Source: Hymenobacter sp. BT559 (GTDB taxonomy: Bacteria > Bacteroidota > Bacteroidia > Cytophagales > Hymenobacteraceae). Taken from it: 64,000 bases of DNA. Location of the stretch: contig NZ_JAGETY010000014.1 of assembly GCF_017571525.1 (NCBI RefSeq), positions 1-64,000 of the forward strand. Direction: 5' to 3'. Position 1 is the first letter of the stretch. Each line of letters opens with the position of its first letter. Position numbers and translations under genes: made by a program. Below the pieces are notes generated by a model that searched no databases, was not told the DNA's origin, and saw only the letters and a program-made list of their open reading frames with translations. Positions 16,390-25,145 of the stretch are shown here, piece after piece.

Positions 16390-17370
16390 ATGCTGGATAC
16401 TGTCATTATTGGGGCTGGCCCCGTGGGCTTGGCCTGCGCCATCGAAATTCAGCGCCAGGGCCTCACCGTGGCGGTAGTCGATAAGGGCGCGCTCGTCAAT
16501 TCCATCGTGGGCTACCCTACCCAGATGGAGTTTTTCTCGACCCCCGAGCTGCTCGAAATCGGCGGCTATCCTTTCCCGATGGCCAGCTACAAGCCCCACC
16601 GCGAAGATGCCCTCGACTACTACCAACGGGTGGCTGCCGCCGAAAAGCTCGACCTGCGCCTCTACGAGCGCGTTACGGGCCTGCGCGGCCAGGCCGGCGA
16701 CTTTGTAGTCGAAACCGACCAGGGCGAGCTAGCTGCCCGCACCGTGGTGGTGGCCACTGGCTTCTTCGACGTGCCCAATTACATGGGCGTGCCCGGCGAA
16801 GCACTGCCCCACGTAAATCATTATTATAAAGAGCCTTATGCGCACGCCGGCCGCGACGTAGTGGTGGTGGGCGCTAAAAACTCGTCGGCCAAGGCCGCGC
16901 TAGCCCTCACCCGGGCCGGTGCCCGCGTGGCGCTGGTGGTGCGCGGCTCCGAGGTATCGGAAAGCGTGAAATACTGGATTCGGCCCGACCTGCTCAATCG
17001 TATCAAGGAAGGCCGCATTCAGGCGTATTTCAACACCACCATCGACGCCATTACGCCCACCACCGTCGAAGTGACGATGCCCGAGGGACCGCGTAGCCTG
17101 CCGGCCACCTATGTGTATGCACTCACTGGCTACCGTCCCGATTATGCGCTGCTACTCGACGCGCTAGCCCTGCCCCTCGATGAAAATGACCCGGCCCGCC
17201 CGCCGCTGTTCAGCCCCGCTACGCATGAAACGGCCCGGCCGGGCGTGTACGTGGCCGGCACGGTGTGCGGGGGGCTAGCCACCAGCCGCTGGTTTATCGA
17301 AAACGGGCGCCACCACGCGCAGCTCATCGCCCGGGCCCTGGCGGGCACAGTCGAACTCGCGCCCCGCTAG
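16390..17370 (+). CDS. ypdA: YpdA-type NAD(P)H-dependent bacillithiol disulfide reductase
   Basis: A 326-aa flavoprotein with the N-terminal FAD dinucleotide-binding motif GAGPVG (residues 8-13) and a second nucleotide site around VVVVGAKNSSAKAAL (about residues 158-172). The IVGYPTQMEFFSTPELLEIG segment and the lack of a CXXC active site separate it from thioredoxin reductases and match YpdA. YpdA recycles oxidised bacillithiol with NADPH in the cytoplasm, and bacillithiol is the low-molecular-weight thiol of many Bacteroidota. The C-terminal motif GVYVAGTVCGGLATSRW is also typical. Bacillithiol synthesis genes are not in this window. Confidence 0.93.
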   Translation: MLDTVIIGAGPVGLACAIEIQRQGLTVAVVDKGALVNSIVGYPTQMEFFSTPELLEIGGYPFPMASYKPHREDALDYYQRVAAAEKLDLRLYERVTGLRGQAGDFVVETDQGELAARTVVVATGFFDVPNYMGVPGEALPHVNHYYKEPYAHAGRDVVVVGAKNSSAKAALALTRAGARVALVVRGSEVSESVKYWIRPDLLNRIKEGRIQAYFNTTIDAITPTTVEVTMPEGPRSLPATYVYALTGYRPDYALLLDALALPLDENDPARPPLFSPATHETARPGVYVAGTVCGGLATSRWFIENGRHHAQLIARALAGTVELAPR

Positions 17371-17399
17371 GGCCCGGGCAATAAGCGGCTGGCCGCAAC

Positions 17400-17858
17400 C
17401 TAGTTGGGCACAAAAGTGGCGTCGACGGTATACGCCGTGCCACTCACTGACTGGCTCGAATAAAGGTGCAGCGTAGTGGCCGACAGCTCTTTAATATCGG
17501 CATCGCCGTTGAGGGCGCTGTTCGGCAGCATAAGGGTGAGCTTGGTTTCGTTGCTGTTGAAGGCCCAGGTACCCGACTCGGTTTGGGGGTCAGAAGGGCT
17601 GCACTTAGTAGGGCCCGCGTCGACTATCGCCGTTTTGTCGGTGTTGAACTTATAAAAATCGTCTTTATCGCAGTCTTGCAAGAACAACGAGCTTGGCACG
17701 GCCATCCCACCCACCGTGACGATGACGGTAGACAGGCGCCAGCTCTTAGCGGTCAGCAGTGCGGTGCGCGTGGGCGCAGCGCTCGGCGACGTATCATCAT
17801 TTTTTTTGCAAGAGCCCAGGACTACCACGGAAGCTAGCAGGAGACAAAGTTTTTTCAT
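17400..17858 (-). CDS. Lipocalin-like lipoprotein
   Basis: The chosen ATG at 17858 gives a 152-aa protein with a lipoprotein signal peptide (KKLCLLLASVVVLGSC, Cys17); a longer in-frame reading to 17993 adds unlikely sequence before the signal. The domain (LLTAKSWRLSTVIV, FLQDCDKDDFYKFNTDKTA, ESGTWAFNSNETKLTL) fits the lipocalin-like family of Bacteroidota lipoproteins, an eight-stranded barrel in the periplasm or outer membrane. The ligand is unknown. It lies about 100 bp downstream of the J/TPR gene on the same strand. Confidence 0.85.
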   Translation of the reverse strand: MKKLCLLLASVVVLGSCKKNDDTSPSAAPTRTALLTAKSWRLSTVIVTVGGMAVPSSLFLQDCDKDDFYKFNTDKTAIVDAGPTKCSPSDPQTESGTWAFNSNETKLTLMLPNSALNGDADIKELSATTLHLYSSQSVSGTAYTVDATFVPN

Positions 17859-17961
17859 ACCAGTAAAAGGAAGAAGAGTGCAGGACAAATATAGGCTTCT
17901 GGCTGCTGAAACGCCGAGTTTATCTTCTTTACCTGCTGAAATAAAAGTGCTGTCTACCAGC

Positions 17962-19122
17962 TTAAGGGCAGTTGGCCAGGGCCGCCTTGGCATACGAGTA
18001 CCCCGCCGTGGCGCCGCGCCGAAAAAACTCGCAGCCGCTGGCCGAATCGCCGGCCTGCTGGGCCAGCCGGCCTAGCAAGAAAAGTGTGCGCCCGTCTTCA
18101 GGCTGCGCCTTCAGGGCCTCAAAATAAACCAGTCGGGCCTCGGGGTAGCGGGCCAGGTGGGCCAGCGCGGCGCCCTCGGCTTGCAGGTAGGGCAGGGGCA
18201 CGGCCCGGCCGGCCCGGCTGAGCTGGGCGTGGCCGTGATGCAGGTCGGCCAGGGCCGGGCGGGTTTGGCGCAGGTCGAGCAGGCGGTTTTCGCCCCGGGC
18301 TAGGTAGGCCTCGGCTAGGGCCGTGTCGAGGGCCAGCGCGCGGCAGTAGCTGAGCTCGGCCTGGGCGGGCTGGTGCAGGCTAGCCTGGCAGCGGCCCAGG
18401 CGGTAGAGCACGCGGGCCGTTTCGGCGGGGGGCAGGGGCGGGCTTTCGGCGCTGAGCAGGGCGGCCTCGTAGTCGGCCCGGGCGGCCAGCAGGTTATGAT
18501 TGATATCTTGGTTGAGCTGCCCCCGCAGGCGCAGGGCAGCCGGGTGGTCTTCGCGCAGGGCCAGCGACTGGTCGAGCTGGCGCGCGGCCTCGGTCCACTG
18601 CCCCTTGGCAAAAGCGGTGCGGCCATCTTCGTAATACAGATTGGCTTGCACACGGTCCATCACAATCTTGGCCGATACCCCAAACAAGAATATCAGAAAC
18701 GTGAGCCCTGCCACCAGCCAAAAATCCTGCTTGTTGAAGCGCACGTGCTGGCGCGGCGCGCGCTGCTGGTAGTGGCGCTCGCGGGCGCCCGCCGGGGGCC
18801 GGGTGCGCAGGGGCGGGGCGGTGGCCGGGTCGCCGGGCATCTTGTACACCGATGGGCCGCTGGCGGGCACGGCCGCCGCGCGGCGAAGCTCCTCGGCCCG
18901 GCGGCTAGCCTGCTGAAGCTGATAGTCGTACTGGGCTCGGCGGTCGGCATCCGAAAGCACGCCGTAGGCCACGGCCACGGCCTTGAAGCGCTCTTCGTAG
19001 TGGCGGTCGCCGCCGTGCTTATCGGGGTGCAGCTCGGTGGCGAGGCGGCGGTAGGCCCGCTTGATGTCGGCAACGGGGGCCGTGGGTGGTACCCCCAGCA
19101 CCTGGTAATGATTTTGACTCAC
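17962..19122 (-). CDS. Membrane J-domain protein with TPR repeats
   Basis: The 386-aa protein starts with a full J domain (residues 1-68) with the HPD motif at 32-34, so it should stimulate a DnaK-type ATPase. A basic/Pro-rich linker follows, then one membrane helix at about 132-152 (FWLVAGLTFLIFLFGVSAKI). Residues about 160-385 form TPR-like helical repeats (LYYEDGRTAFAKGQWTEAAR, RVLYRLGRCQASLHQPAQAE). No Gly/Phe region or zinc-finger is present, so it is not a housekeeping DnaJ. The single helix would put the J domain and the TPR part on opposite faces. Client and role are unknown. Confidence 0.9.
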   Translation of the reverse strand: MSQNHYQVLGVPPTAPVADIKRAYRRLATELHPDKHGGDRHYEERFKAVAVAYGVLSDADRRAQYDYQLQQASRRAEELRRAAAVPASGPSVYKMPGDPATAPPLRTRPPAGARERHYQQRAPRQHVRFNKQDFWLVAGLTFLIFLFGVSAKIVMDRVQANLYYEDGRTAFAKGQWTEAARQLDQSLALREDHPAALRLRGQLNQDINHNLLAARADYEAALLSAESPPLPPAETARVLYRLGRCQASLHQPAQAELSYCRALALDTALAEAYLARGENRLLDLRQTRPALADLHHGHAQLSRAGRAVPLPYLQAEGAALAHLARYPEARLVYFEALKAQPEDGRTLFLLGRLAQQAGDSASGCEFFRRGATAGYSYAKAALANCP

Positions 19123-19260
19123 GCCACGAAAATTTATCGAAAGCCCGGGGCAAAGGCAGCCCTGACCGAAAGTTTTGCGTAAAGAACGCCCTAGCCCGCC
19201 AAGCTGTTGCGGCTGGCTCAGCTCCTTAACCGCATTTCCTCGCTAAACAATTCCGCAACC

Positions 19261-19632
19261 ATGGCCACCCTGACCGACGACAAAACGCCGCACAACGACA
19301 GCCTCATCAGCAACCTCGTAGGCTACCTCGATACCCGGATTGATATTGTGCGCCTCGAAACCCAGGAAAAAGTTAAAGGCATATTTGTGAGCACGGTGCA
19401 CGGCGTGGCCCTCGGCGTGCTAGGCTTCTTGTTCATCATATTTGGCTCTATCTACCTGGGCCTTGTGCTCAATGATGCCCTCAATAGCCCCTCGGCCGGC
19501 TTTGGCCTGGTGGCTGCCTTGTATCTCGTGCTGGCTGTACTGTTTTTTGTGGGCGTTGATAAAAAACTGTTTCAGGGGGTGGCCGATAAGCTGCTGAACA
19601 ACACCATCTATAAATCTGATAAGCGCGCCTAG
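19261..19632 (+). CDS. Holin-like (phage holin superfamily III type) membrane protein
   Basis: The ATG at 19261 gives 123 aa. A cytoplasmic amphipathic N-terminus (DSLISNLVGYLDTRIDIVRL) precedes two membrane helices at about 45-70 and 80-102. This layout matches the Actinobacterial Holin-X-like/DUF1469 family, which in non-phage genomes is a stress- or envelope-associated protein, not a lysis factor. It is followed 44 bp later by the acidic membrane protein gene, and the two are likely co-transcribed. Confidence 0.8.
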   Translation: MATLTDDKTPHNDSLISNLVGYLDTRIDIVRLETQEKVKGIFVSTVHGVALGVLGFLFIIFGSIYLGLVLNDALNSPSAGFGLVAALYLVLAVLFFVGVDKKLFQGVADKLLNNTIYKSDKRA

Positions 19633-19676
19633 CTCGCTATTATTCTTTCTGGTCTCCTTGCTAACTCAACCCAACC

Positions 19677-20645
19677 ATGACCGAGCCTACCAACCCGTTG
19701 TTTGAAGACGAAAAAGACTTTCTGGAGCGCAAAAAGCTGGAGTACGAGCGGGCGCTGCGCGGCGACGTAGAAGAAATAAAAGAAACTACCGTGCAGGTAG
19801 GCAAAGTAGCGCTGGTGGGCGCGGGCGTAGTAGGCGGCATCTGGCTGCTGCGCAAGGCGTTTGGCGGTGGCAAGGCGAAAAAGAAGGCCAAGCACAAAAA
19901 GCATCGCTCGCACTTTGAGGACTACGCCGGCTTCGATGGTTTCGACGAAAACGACCAAGAGCTGAACGAGCTGGCTACCGATTTTCAAGCCCCCGGCTAC
20001 GACGATGGCTATGCCGGCAACGACGCCACCAGCGACGGCTTTTACTTTGATGGGCAGGACGACTACTTCGGTAACTCGGACGACCGAGCTTATGATGACG
20101 AGGCCGACGCCGATGATAACGGCCTGCACAACTACCCCGATTTCCCGGCCCACTCGGCCTCGCACCACGGCAATGACGCTGACGTGCTGCACGTAGGCGA
20201 AGACCACGGCGACGACGAAGGTCCGGCGCATTCCTACGCTTCCAGCAACTCGTACCAGGCCCGGCCCTACGACGACAGCCGCCGCCTGCCGCACACTACT
20301 AGCTTTGCCGACGAGCAAGACGACGAAGAGGCAGATACTGCGCCCGCCGCGCCAAAAACCAGGCGCAGCCTCATCGGCCCTGCTCTGATTTCCTTTGCCC
20401 AGAGCGAAACCGGCCGCGTGATTGTAGCACAGGCTGCCGCAGTAGCGCTAGCCCTCGTAACCAAGGCCGTGCAGGACTTTCTGCCCAAGTATGAGGAAGA
20501 AGCCGGCAAAAATGCCGACCTTGCAGCTTCATCGGCTAGCGTGGGGGTTCCGCCCGCTACCTGGCCCGCCACCTCTGCCGCTCAGGATGCCACTGCCGCC
20601 GCCCACCACGACGACACTACTCCCTACCGCGAGCCGCTTGCTTGA
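19677..20645 (+). CDS. Acidic low-complexity membrane protein, function unknown
   Basis: The 322-aa protein has a coiled N-terminus (about 8-40), a membrane helix (VALVGAGVVGGIWLLRKAFG, about 43-62), a strongly basic patch (KAKKKAKHKKHR), then about 150 residues rich in Asp, Tyr, His and Gly. A second hydrophobic segment (VIVAQAAAVALALVTKAV) lies near 248-265. I do not recognise a domain. The arrangement beside the holin-like gene suggests a joint envelope or stress function. Its 3' end overlaps pcrB by 59 bp in another frame. Confidence 0.7.
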   Translation: MTEPTNPLFEDEKDFLERKKLEYERALRGDVEEIKETTVQVGKVALVGAGVVGGIWLLRKAFGGGKAKKKAKHKKHRSHFEDYAGFDGFDENDQELNELATDFQAPGYDDGYAGNDATSDGFYFDGQDDYFGNSDDRAYDDEADADDNGLHNYPDFPAHSASHHGNDADVLHVGEDHGDDEGPAHSYASSNSYQARPYDDSRRLPHTTSFADEQDDEEADTAPAAPKTRRSLIGPALISFAQSETGRVIVAQAAAVALALVTKAVQDFLPKYEEEAGKNADLAASSASVGVPPATWPATSAAQDATAAAHHDDTTPYREPLA

Positions 20646-21393
20646 TACGCTGGCCGGGCTGCGGCTGCGCGGGCGTAAGGCCCTGGCGGTGCTGCTCGAC
20701 CCCGACGACTTTGAGCCCGCGCGCTTGCGCCAGCTGCTGCACCTTACGCAGCAGCACCCCATCGATTTCTTCCTCGTAGGGGGCAGCCTGGTGCTTACCG
20801 AGCACCAGGCTGCCCTTATTGCGTTGCTGAAGGCTGAGGCGCCGCAGGTGCCCGTGCTGCTGTTTCCGAGCCACGCGCTGCATGTGGACCCTAGCGCCGA
20901 CGGCATTTTGCTGCTGTCGCTCATCTCGGGCCGCAACCCCGATTTTCTGATTGGCCAGCACATAGTGGCCGCGCCGCGGCTGCGCCAGAGCGGCCTCCAG
21001 GTTTTGCCTACTGGCTATATGCTCGTCGATAGTGGGCGGCCTACCACGGCCTCCTACATCAGCGGCACAGCCCCACTGCCCCACGATAAGCCAAGTATTG
21101 CGGCGGCAACGGCTATGGCTGGCGAACAGCTAGGCCTGCGCCTCATGTACCTCGACGGGGGCAGCGGAGCGCAACACCCCGTGTCGGCCGCTATGATAAG
21201 TGCCGTGCGTGCCGCAGTCGATACGCCCCTCATCGTGGGAGGGGGCCTCAACAGCGGTGAGAAGGTATATGCGGCCCTAGCCGCTGGGGCCGACGTGGTA
21301 GTAGTAGGCAATCACCTGGAGCGCGACCCCGGTTTTCTGGCCGATGCCGTGGCTGCCGTGCGCGAAGCCACTATTGGGCAGTCAGTGAAGTAG
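20587..21393 (+). CDS. pcrB: Geranylgeranylglyceryl/heptaprenylglyceryl phosphate synthase
   Basis: This TIM-barrel enzyme (268 aa from the ATG at 20587) joins a polyprenyl diphosphate to glycerol-1-phosphate, the PcrB/GGGPS reaction. Supporting motifs are AVLLDPDDFEP, FFLVGGSL, ILLLSLISGRNPDFLIGQH, LPTGYMLVDSG, MYLDGGSGAQHPV and PLIVGGGLNSGEKVYAAL with a following VVVVGNHLE. Bacteroidota carry homologues related to the archaeal enzyme. The start overlaps the previous gene by 59 bp in a different frame; an earlier ATG at 20491 would overlap it more deeply with a Pro-rich, unlikely N-terminus. It is probably co-translated with the membrane protein upstream. Confidence 0.9.
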   Translation: MPLPPPTTTTLLPTASRLLDTLAGLRLRGRKALAVLLDPDDFEPARLRQLLHLTQQHPIDFFLVGGSLVLTEHQAALIALLKAEAPQVPVLLFPSHALHVDPSADGILLLSLISGRNPDFLIGQHIVAAPRLRQSGLQVLPTGYMLVDSGRPTTASYISGTAPLPHDKPSIAAATAMAGEQLGLRLMYLDGGSGAQHPVSAAMISAVRAAVDTPLIVGGGLNSGEKVYAALAAGADVVVVGNHLERDPGFLADAVAAVREATIGQSVK

Positions 21394-21488
21394 CCGGGGC
21401 TGCTCGTACGCCGAGCGCTACTGCCTTCGCTACTAGGCGCTGTAATGCGGACCTGACAGCGTACATCGGTAGGCAGTAGGTAATAATA

Positions 21489-21518
21489 CAAAAGGCTACT
21501 GATGCGAGTAGCCTTTTG
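21489..21518. terminator. Hairpin between pcrB and the AraC gene
   Basis: CAAAAGGCTACT (21489-21500) pairs perfectly with 21507-21518. It lies between two convergent genes and has T or A tracts on both sides, so it can serve either strand. Confidence 0.75.
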
Positions 21519-21572
21519 CCTAACCTGAAAAATGCAATAACGAGCGCTGAGCTCTCTGTAGCTGTTAGTTAG

Positions 21573-22499
21573 CTAGATGTTCATAGCCGTTTCGCGGCGG
21601 CGCATCTTGCCAGCCGGAATGCCAAACATCATTTTGAAGCGGCGGCAGAAGTAAGCTGTGTCTTTGTAACCCACTTCTTTCCCGATATCGCGGATGCTTT
21701 TCTTGGTAGTGCGCAGCAGCGAAACCGCGCGCTCCATGCGCTGATACTCAATGTAATCCTGCGGATTGATGTTGGTCAGCATCTTGAAGTACTGGCCCAC
21801 ATAGTCCTCGCTCACGTTGGCTACCGTGGCCAGCACCTTGTTGGAAAGGTCGCCGCTCAGGTTTTCCTTAATGAAGTTGAACAGGTCAATCAGGCGCGGG
21901 TCTTTGAAGTAAGTGCTGTTAGTGGCTAATTGCTCCACGAACAGATTGTTGCGCAAGATGTAGCGCACCACTTCCACTACCAGGTTCTCGGTGTAAATGT
22001 TGATGAGGCGCTCGCGGCCCGGTAGGTCTTGCAGCGACTCTTCAATGATTTTGATGACCAGATTGGCCAGCTTCGAGTTGCCTTTGATGACGAAGGCCGG
22101 CACATCGAGCGAGGCAAAGAAGTTGACCGAGTCGAATACTTTCGCCTCAAACGACACGAAGCTGTGGCTTTCCTCGGCGTCGCCGATGTAGTCAAGCTTG
22201 TCGTTGGAAGTAAAAAACCGGTCCTTATTCGTAATTAAGTCGTCGTTTGAAATGACGCGGCTAGCAGCGCTCTGGCCGTAGCCCACACGGGTAGCCCGCC
22301 CGCCCGGCAAAAACAGCAGTTCCCCTTCTTCGACTACCTGCTCATCTTCGCCAAAAAATATTTTGCCCTTATGTAGCAAAATAAGGTTATTGCCGACATC
22401 ATACGCGTTGCGTACGGTGAAGGCCTGACGAAGCACTAGGTTCTTGGCCTTGATGTATCGTACTCCTAGTGATTCAATTACTTTATTGTAGTCTTCCAT
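21573..22499 (-). CDS. AraC family transcriptional regulator
   Basis: 308 aa. The N-terminal part (about 1-200) is a cupin-like or regulatory domain with ILLHKGKIFFGEDEQVVEEG and a long helical middle section. The C-terminal 100 residues hold two helix-turn-helix motifs (LSNKVLATVANVSEDYVGQY and IRDIGKEVGYKDTAYFCRRF), as in AraC/XylS activators. It lacks membrane segments and is a cytoplasmic DNA-binding protein. The neighbour upstream on the same strand is an acyl-CoA dehydrogenase, but a terminator hairpin and an independent TACTTTTG box separate them. The inducing signal is unknown. Confidence 0.92.
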   Translation of the reverse strand: MEDYNKVIESLGVRYIKAKNLVLRQAFTVRNAYDVGNNLILLHKGKIFFGEDEQVVEEGELLFLPGGRATRVGYGQSAASRVISNDDLITNKDRFFTSNDKLDYIGDAEESHSFVSFEAKVFDSVNFFASLDVPAFVIKGNSKLANLVIKIIEESLQDLPGRERLINIYTENLVVEVVRYILRNNLFVEQLATNSTYFKDPRLIDLFNFIKENLSGDLSNKVLATVANVSEDYVGQYFKMLTNINPQDYIEYQRMERAVSLLRTTKKSIRDIGKEVGYKDTAYFCRRFKMMFGIPAGKMRRRETAMNI

Positions 22500-22539
22500 T
22501 TGTTTTCAGCTGGTAAGGGAAAATTCACACCGGGTAGGC

Positions 22540-22547
22540 CAAAAGTA
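22540..22547 (-). promoter_or_regulatory. Putative -7 box for the AraC gene
   Basis: TACTTTTG on the minus strand, 41 bp before the start codon at 22499, in an AT-rich stretch. A TTTTG lies upstream but its spacing is slightly long for a -33 element. Confidence 0.5.
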
Positions 22548-22603
22548 CCGAAAGTTACAACAAATAACTGCAAAATATTCTAAAAAAAATTCAGCAAAAT
22601 AAA

Positions 22604-22628
22604 AACCCAGGCCGATTTGGCCTGGGTT
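22604..22628 (-). terminator. Terminator of acyl-CoA dehydrogenase gene
   Basis: AACCCAGGCC (22604-22613) pairs with 22619-22628, followed on the minus strand by a T-rich tract. It is 36 bp after the stop at 22664 and upstream of the AraC promoter. Confidence 0.8.
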
Positions 22629-22663
22629 CCGTGCAAATATACTCGTTTTTTGTCGAAAAAGTG

Positions 22664-23827
22664 CTATTTCAGTATCTCGCGGGAAATAACAATTTTCTGA
22701 ATTTCGGAAGTGCCTTCATAAATCTGAGTAATCTTGGCGTCGCGCATGAAGCGCTCGACATGGTATTCTTTCACGAAGCCATAGCCACCGTGAATCTGCA
22801 CAGCCTCTACGGCCGCGTCCATCGCTACTTTCGAGGCAAAGAGCTTGGCCATGGCGCCGCTCTTGGCGTAGTCGGCGTGGTTGTCTTTGTCGGCGGCGGC
22901 TTGCAGGCACAGCAGGCGGGCCGCGTCGACGTTGGTAGCCATATCGGCCAGCTTAAACTGGATGGCCTGGTGCTTGGCAATCTCAACCCCAAAAGCCTTG
23001 CGCTGCTTGGCGTACTTGATGCTGAGCTCGAGCGAGCCCGAAGCAATGCCCAGCGCCTGCGAGGCAATGCCGATGCGGCCGCCCGCCAGCACCTGCATGG
23101 CAAACTTGAAGCCGAAGCCATCGTCGCCAATGCGGTTTTCCTTGGGCACCTTCACGTCGGTAAACATAAGGGAGCAGGTGTCGGAGCCCCGAATGCCAAG
23201 CTTGTTTTCCTTGGGGCCCTGCACGAAGCCAGGCATATCCTTATCCACAATCAGCACATTGATGCCGCGCGACTTCAGTTCGGGGTGCGTCTGGGCAATA
23301 ACCAGGTACACCGAGGCAGTGGTGCCGTTGGTAATCCAGTTTTTGGTGCCGTTGAGCAGGTAGTAGTCGCCCATGTCCTCGGCGGTAGTGCGCTGGCTGG
23401 TAGCGTCGGAGCCAGCCTCGGGCTCCGAAAGAGCGAAGGCGCCGATAATCTCGCCCGAGCATAGGCGGGGTAGGTACTTCTGCTTTTGCTCTTCGGTGCC
23501 GTATTTCTCCAGGCCCCAGCATACCAATGAGTTATTCACGCTCATAATAACTGAGCAGGAGGCATCGACCTTGGAAATTTCTTCCATCGCCAGCACGTAG
23601 CTAATGGTGTCGAGGCCCGAGCCGCCGTATTCGGGGCTCACCATCATGCCCATAAAGCCGAGCTCGCCCATACGCTTTACCTGGGCCGCCGGAAACTTCT
23701 GGTGTTCGTCGCGTTCAATCACGCCTTCCCAGAGCTCGTTCTGGGCAAAGTCGCGGGCAGCGGCCTGCACGGCCAGGTGCTCTTCGGTAAGCTGGAAGGG
23801 AGAGGCCGTAGCCGTAGTAGTCGTCAT
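22664..23827 (-). CDS. Acyl-CoA dehydrogenase (short-chain type)
   Basis: The ATG at 23827 gives a 387-aa flavoenzyme; an ATG at 23878 would add 17 mostly Pro/Thr residues. It oxidises acyl-CoA at the alpha-beta bond, passing electrons through FAD to ETF. Signatures include FALSEPEAGSDA (residues about 125-136) and the C-terminal YEGTSEIQ, whose Glu is the usual catalytic base. Closest by layout to butyryl- or short-chain acyl-CoA dehydrogenases. The chain length is not certain from sequence. A TAATTTTG box sits 49 bp upstream. Confidence 0.95.
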   Translation of the reverse strand: MTTTTATASPFQLTEEHLAVQAAARDFAQNELWEGVIERDEHQKFPAAQVKRMGELGFMGMMVSPEYGGSGLDTISYVLAMEEISKVDASCSVIMSVNNSLVCWGLEKYGTEEQKQKYLPRLCSGEIIGAFALSEPEAGSDATSQRTTAEDMGDYYLLNGTKNWITNGTTASVYLVIAQTHPELKSRGINVLIVDKDMPGFVQGPKENKLGIRGSDTCSLMFTDVKVPKENRIGDDGFGFKFAMQVLAGGRIGIASQALGIASGSLELSIKYAKQRKAFGVEIAKHQAIQFKLADMATNVDAARLLCLQAAADKDNHADYAKSGAMAKLFASKVAMDAAVEAVQIHGGYGFVKEYHVERFMRDAKITQIYEGTSEIQKIVISREILK

Positions 23828-23875
23828 GGTCGGGGAGGGAGGTAGGGGGTGGGTGGGGAGAGCAGGAATGTGGGG

Positions 23876-23883
23876 CAAAATTA
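23876..23883 (-). promoter_or_regulatory. Putative -7 box for acyl-CoA dehydrogenase gene
   Basis: TAATTTTG on the minus strand matches TAnnTTTG and lies 49 bp before the start at 23827. Confidence 0.5.
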
Positions 23884-23971
23884 CGCCCTAGCCCCGCATT
23901 CAAGCGGTAAAAGCGCCGCGGCAGCTGTTTGCTCATCCCGGCGCCTTTGTTTCAACTCCTAAACAGGCTAG

Positions 23972-24646
23972 TTAGTTACGCCGATTGCCACCTAAAAACG
24001 AGACATAGTAAAGCAGCGTAGCCAGCGAGCTCACGGCAGCCACTACATAGGTAAGGGCTGCCCACCGCAGGGCGTCTTTGGCTACGGCATGCTCATCAGT
24101 CGTTACTACACCGCTGCGGTCCATCCAGGCCAGGGCGCGGCGCGAGGCATCAAACTCGACGGGCAGCGTGATAAAGGAGAACAGTGTGGCAAACGCAAAC
24201 AGCGCTATCCCGATTTCGAGCGGGACGGGTGTAGTGCGCAGCATAAACACGCCGGCCAGGAGCAGCAGCGGCATAAAGCGCGAAATAGACGAGAGCACCG
24301 GCACCAGGGCCGAGCGCAGCTGCAGGAAGCTATACGACTGGGCGTGTTGCACGGCGTGGCCGCACTCGTGGGCAGCCACCGCGGCGGCCGTAGCCGAGTA
24401 GCCGCTGTACACGTCGGCGCTCAGATTCACAGTTTTATCGGTGGGGTTGTAGTGGTCCGAGAGCTGGCCCTCGGTACTGATAATCTGCACATCGTAGATG
24501 CCGTGGTCGCGCAGCATCTTGCTAGCTACCTCGCGCCCACTAAGGCCCGAGCGCAGGCCGATGGCCGCATACTGCCGAAACTTGCTCCGCAGCCGCTGCT
24601 GAATAGCGAAGCTAACGAGCGTGAGCAGAATGAGAATGAGGTACAT
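23972..24646 (-). CDS. YugP-type membrane zinc metallopeptidase
   Basis: 224 aa. An N-terminal membrane helix (YLILILLTLVSFAIQ) precedes a domain with the zinc motif HECGHAVQH at about residue 111, and two to three further helices follow (FMPLLLLAGVFML, and one near the C-terminus). It matches the neutral zinc metallopeptidase family typified by YugP. It is expected to cleave proteins at the inner membrane; the substrate is unknown. The stop of rfaE2 is 20 bp upstream, so this is likely the last gene of the panD-flippase-rfaE2 run. Confidence 0.9.
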   Translation of the reverse strand: MYLILILLTLVSFAIQQRLRSKFRQYAAIGLRSGLSGREVASKMLRDHGIYDVQIISTEGQLSDHYNPTDKTVNLSADVYSGYSATAAAVAAHECGHAVQHAQSYSFLQLRSALVPVLSSISRFMPLLLLAGVFMLRTTPVPLEIGIALFAFATLFSFITLPVEFDASRRALAWMDRSGVVTTDEHAVAKDALRWAALTYVVAAVSSLATLLYYVSFLGGNRRN

Positions 24647-24666
24647 GGAGAAGAAAAAGGTGAAGC

Positions 24667-25140
24667 CTACAGCTGGCGGGCTTTCTCCACGAGGCGCGAC
24701 GTGCTATAGCCGGCCACGAGGGGCACCGTAAGTACCTGCCCGCCTCTATTCAACACCAATTCGTGGCCCACAATTCCGTCAATAGGATAGTCGTCGCCCT
24801 TCACCAGCACGTCGGGCTGCACCACCTCGATAAGCTGCAACGGCGTAGCCTCGCCAAACAGCACCACGGCATCGACGAAGGCTAGCGCGGCCATAATGCG
24901 GGCCCTAGCGGTTTCATCCTGCAAGGGGCGGCCGGGCTTGAGGGCGCTCACCGAGGCGTCGGTATTGAGGCCTACTACCAGCCGGTCGCCCAGCGCGTGG
25001 GCCTTTTCCAGGTAATCGACGTGGCCCAGGTGCAGCAAATCGAAGCAGCCATTGGTGAATACAATGCGCTCGCCAGCGGCGCGCCATGCAGCCAGCGTAG
25101 CGGGCAGCTGCTCAAGAGTCAGGATTTTATCGGCAGTCAT
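24667..25140 (-). CDS. rfaE2: D-glycero-beta-D-manno-heptose 1-phosphate adenylyltransferase
   Basis: The start at 25140 gives 157 aa; an ATG at 25170 lies inside a repeat and adds a hydrophobic-polar tail. This nucleotidyltransferase domain (FTNGCFDLLHLGHVDYLEKA with the HXGH motif, later VVGLNTDASVSALKPGRPLQ) activates heptose-1-phosphate with ATP for LPS inner-core synthesis. It equals the C-terminal half of E. coli HldE, so a separate kinase gene is expected elsewhere. It is followed closely by the YugP gene and preceded by a repeat and the flippase-like gene. Confidence 0.94.
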   Translation of the reverse strand: MTADKILTLEQLPATLAAWRAAGERIVFTNGCFDLLHLGHVDYLEKAHALGDRLVVGLNTDASVSALKPGRPLQDETARARIMAALAFVDAVVLFGEATPLQLIEVVQPDVLVKGDDYPIDGIVGHELVLNRGGQVLTVPLVAGYSTSRLVEKARQL

Positions 25141-25145
25141 GAGTC

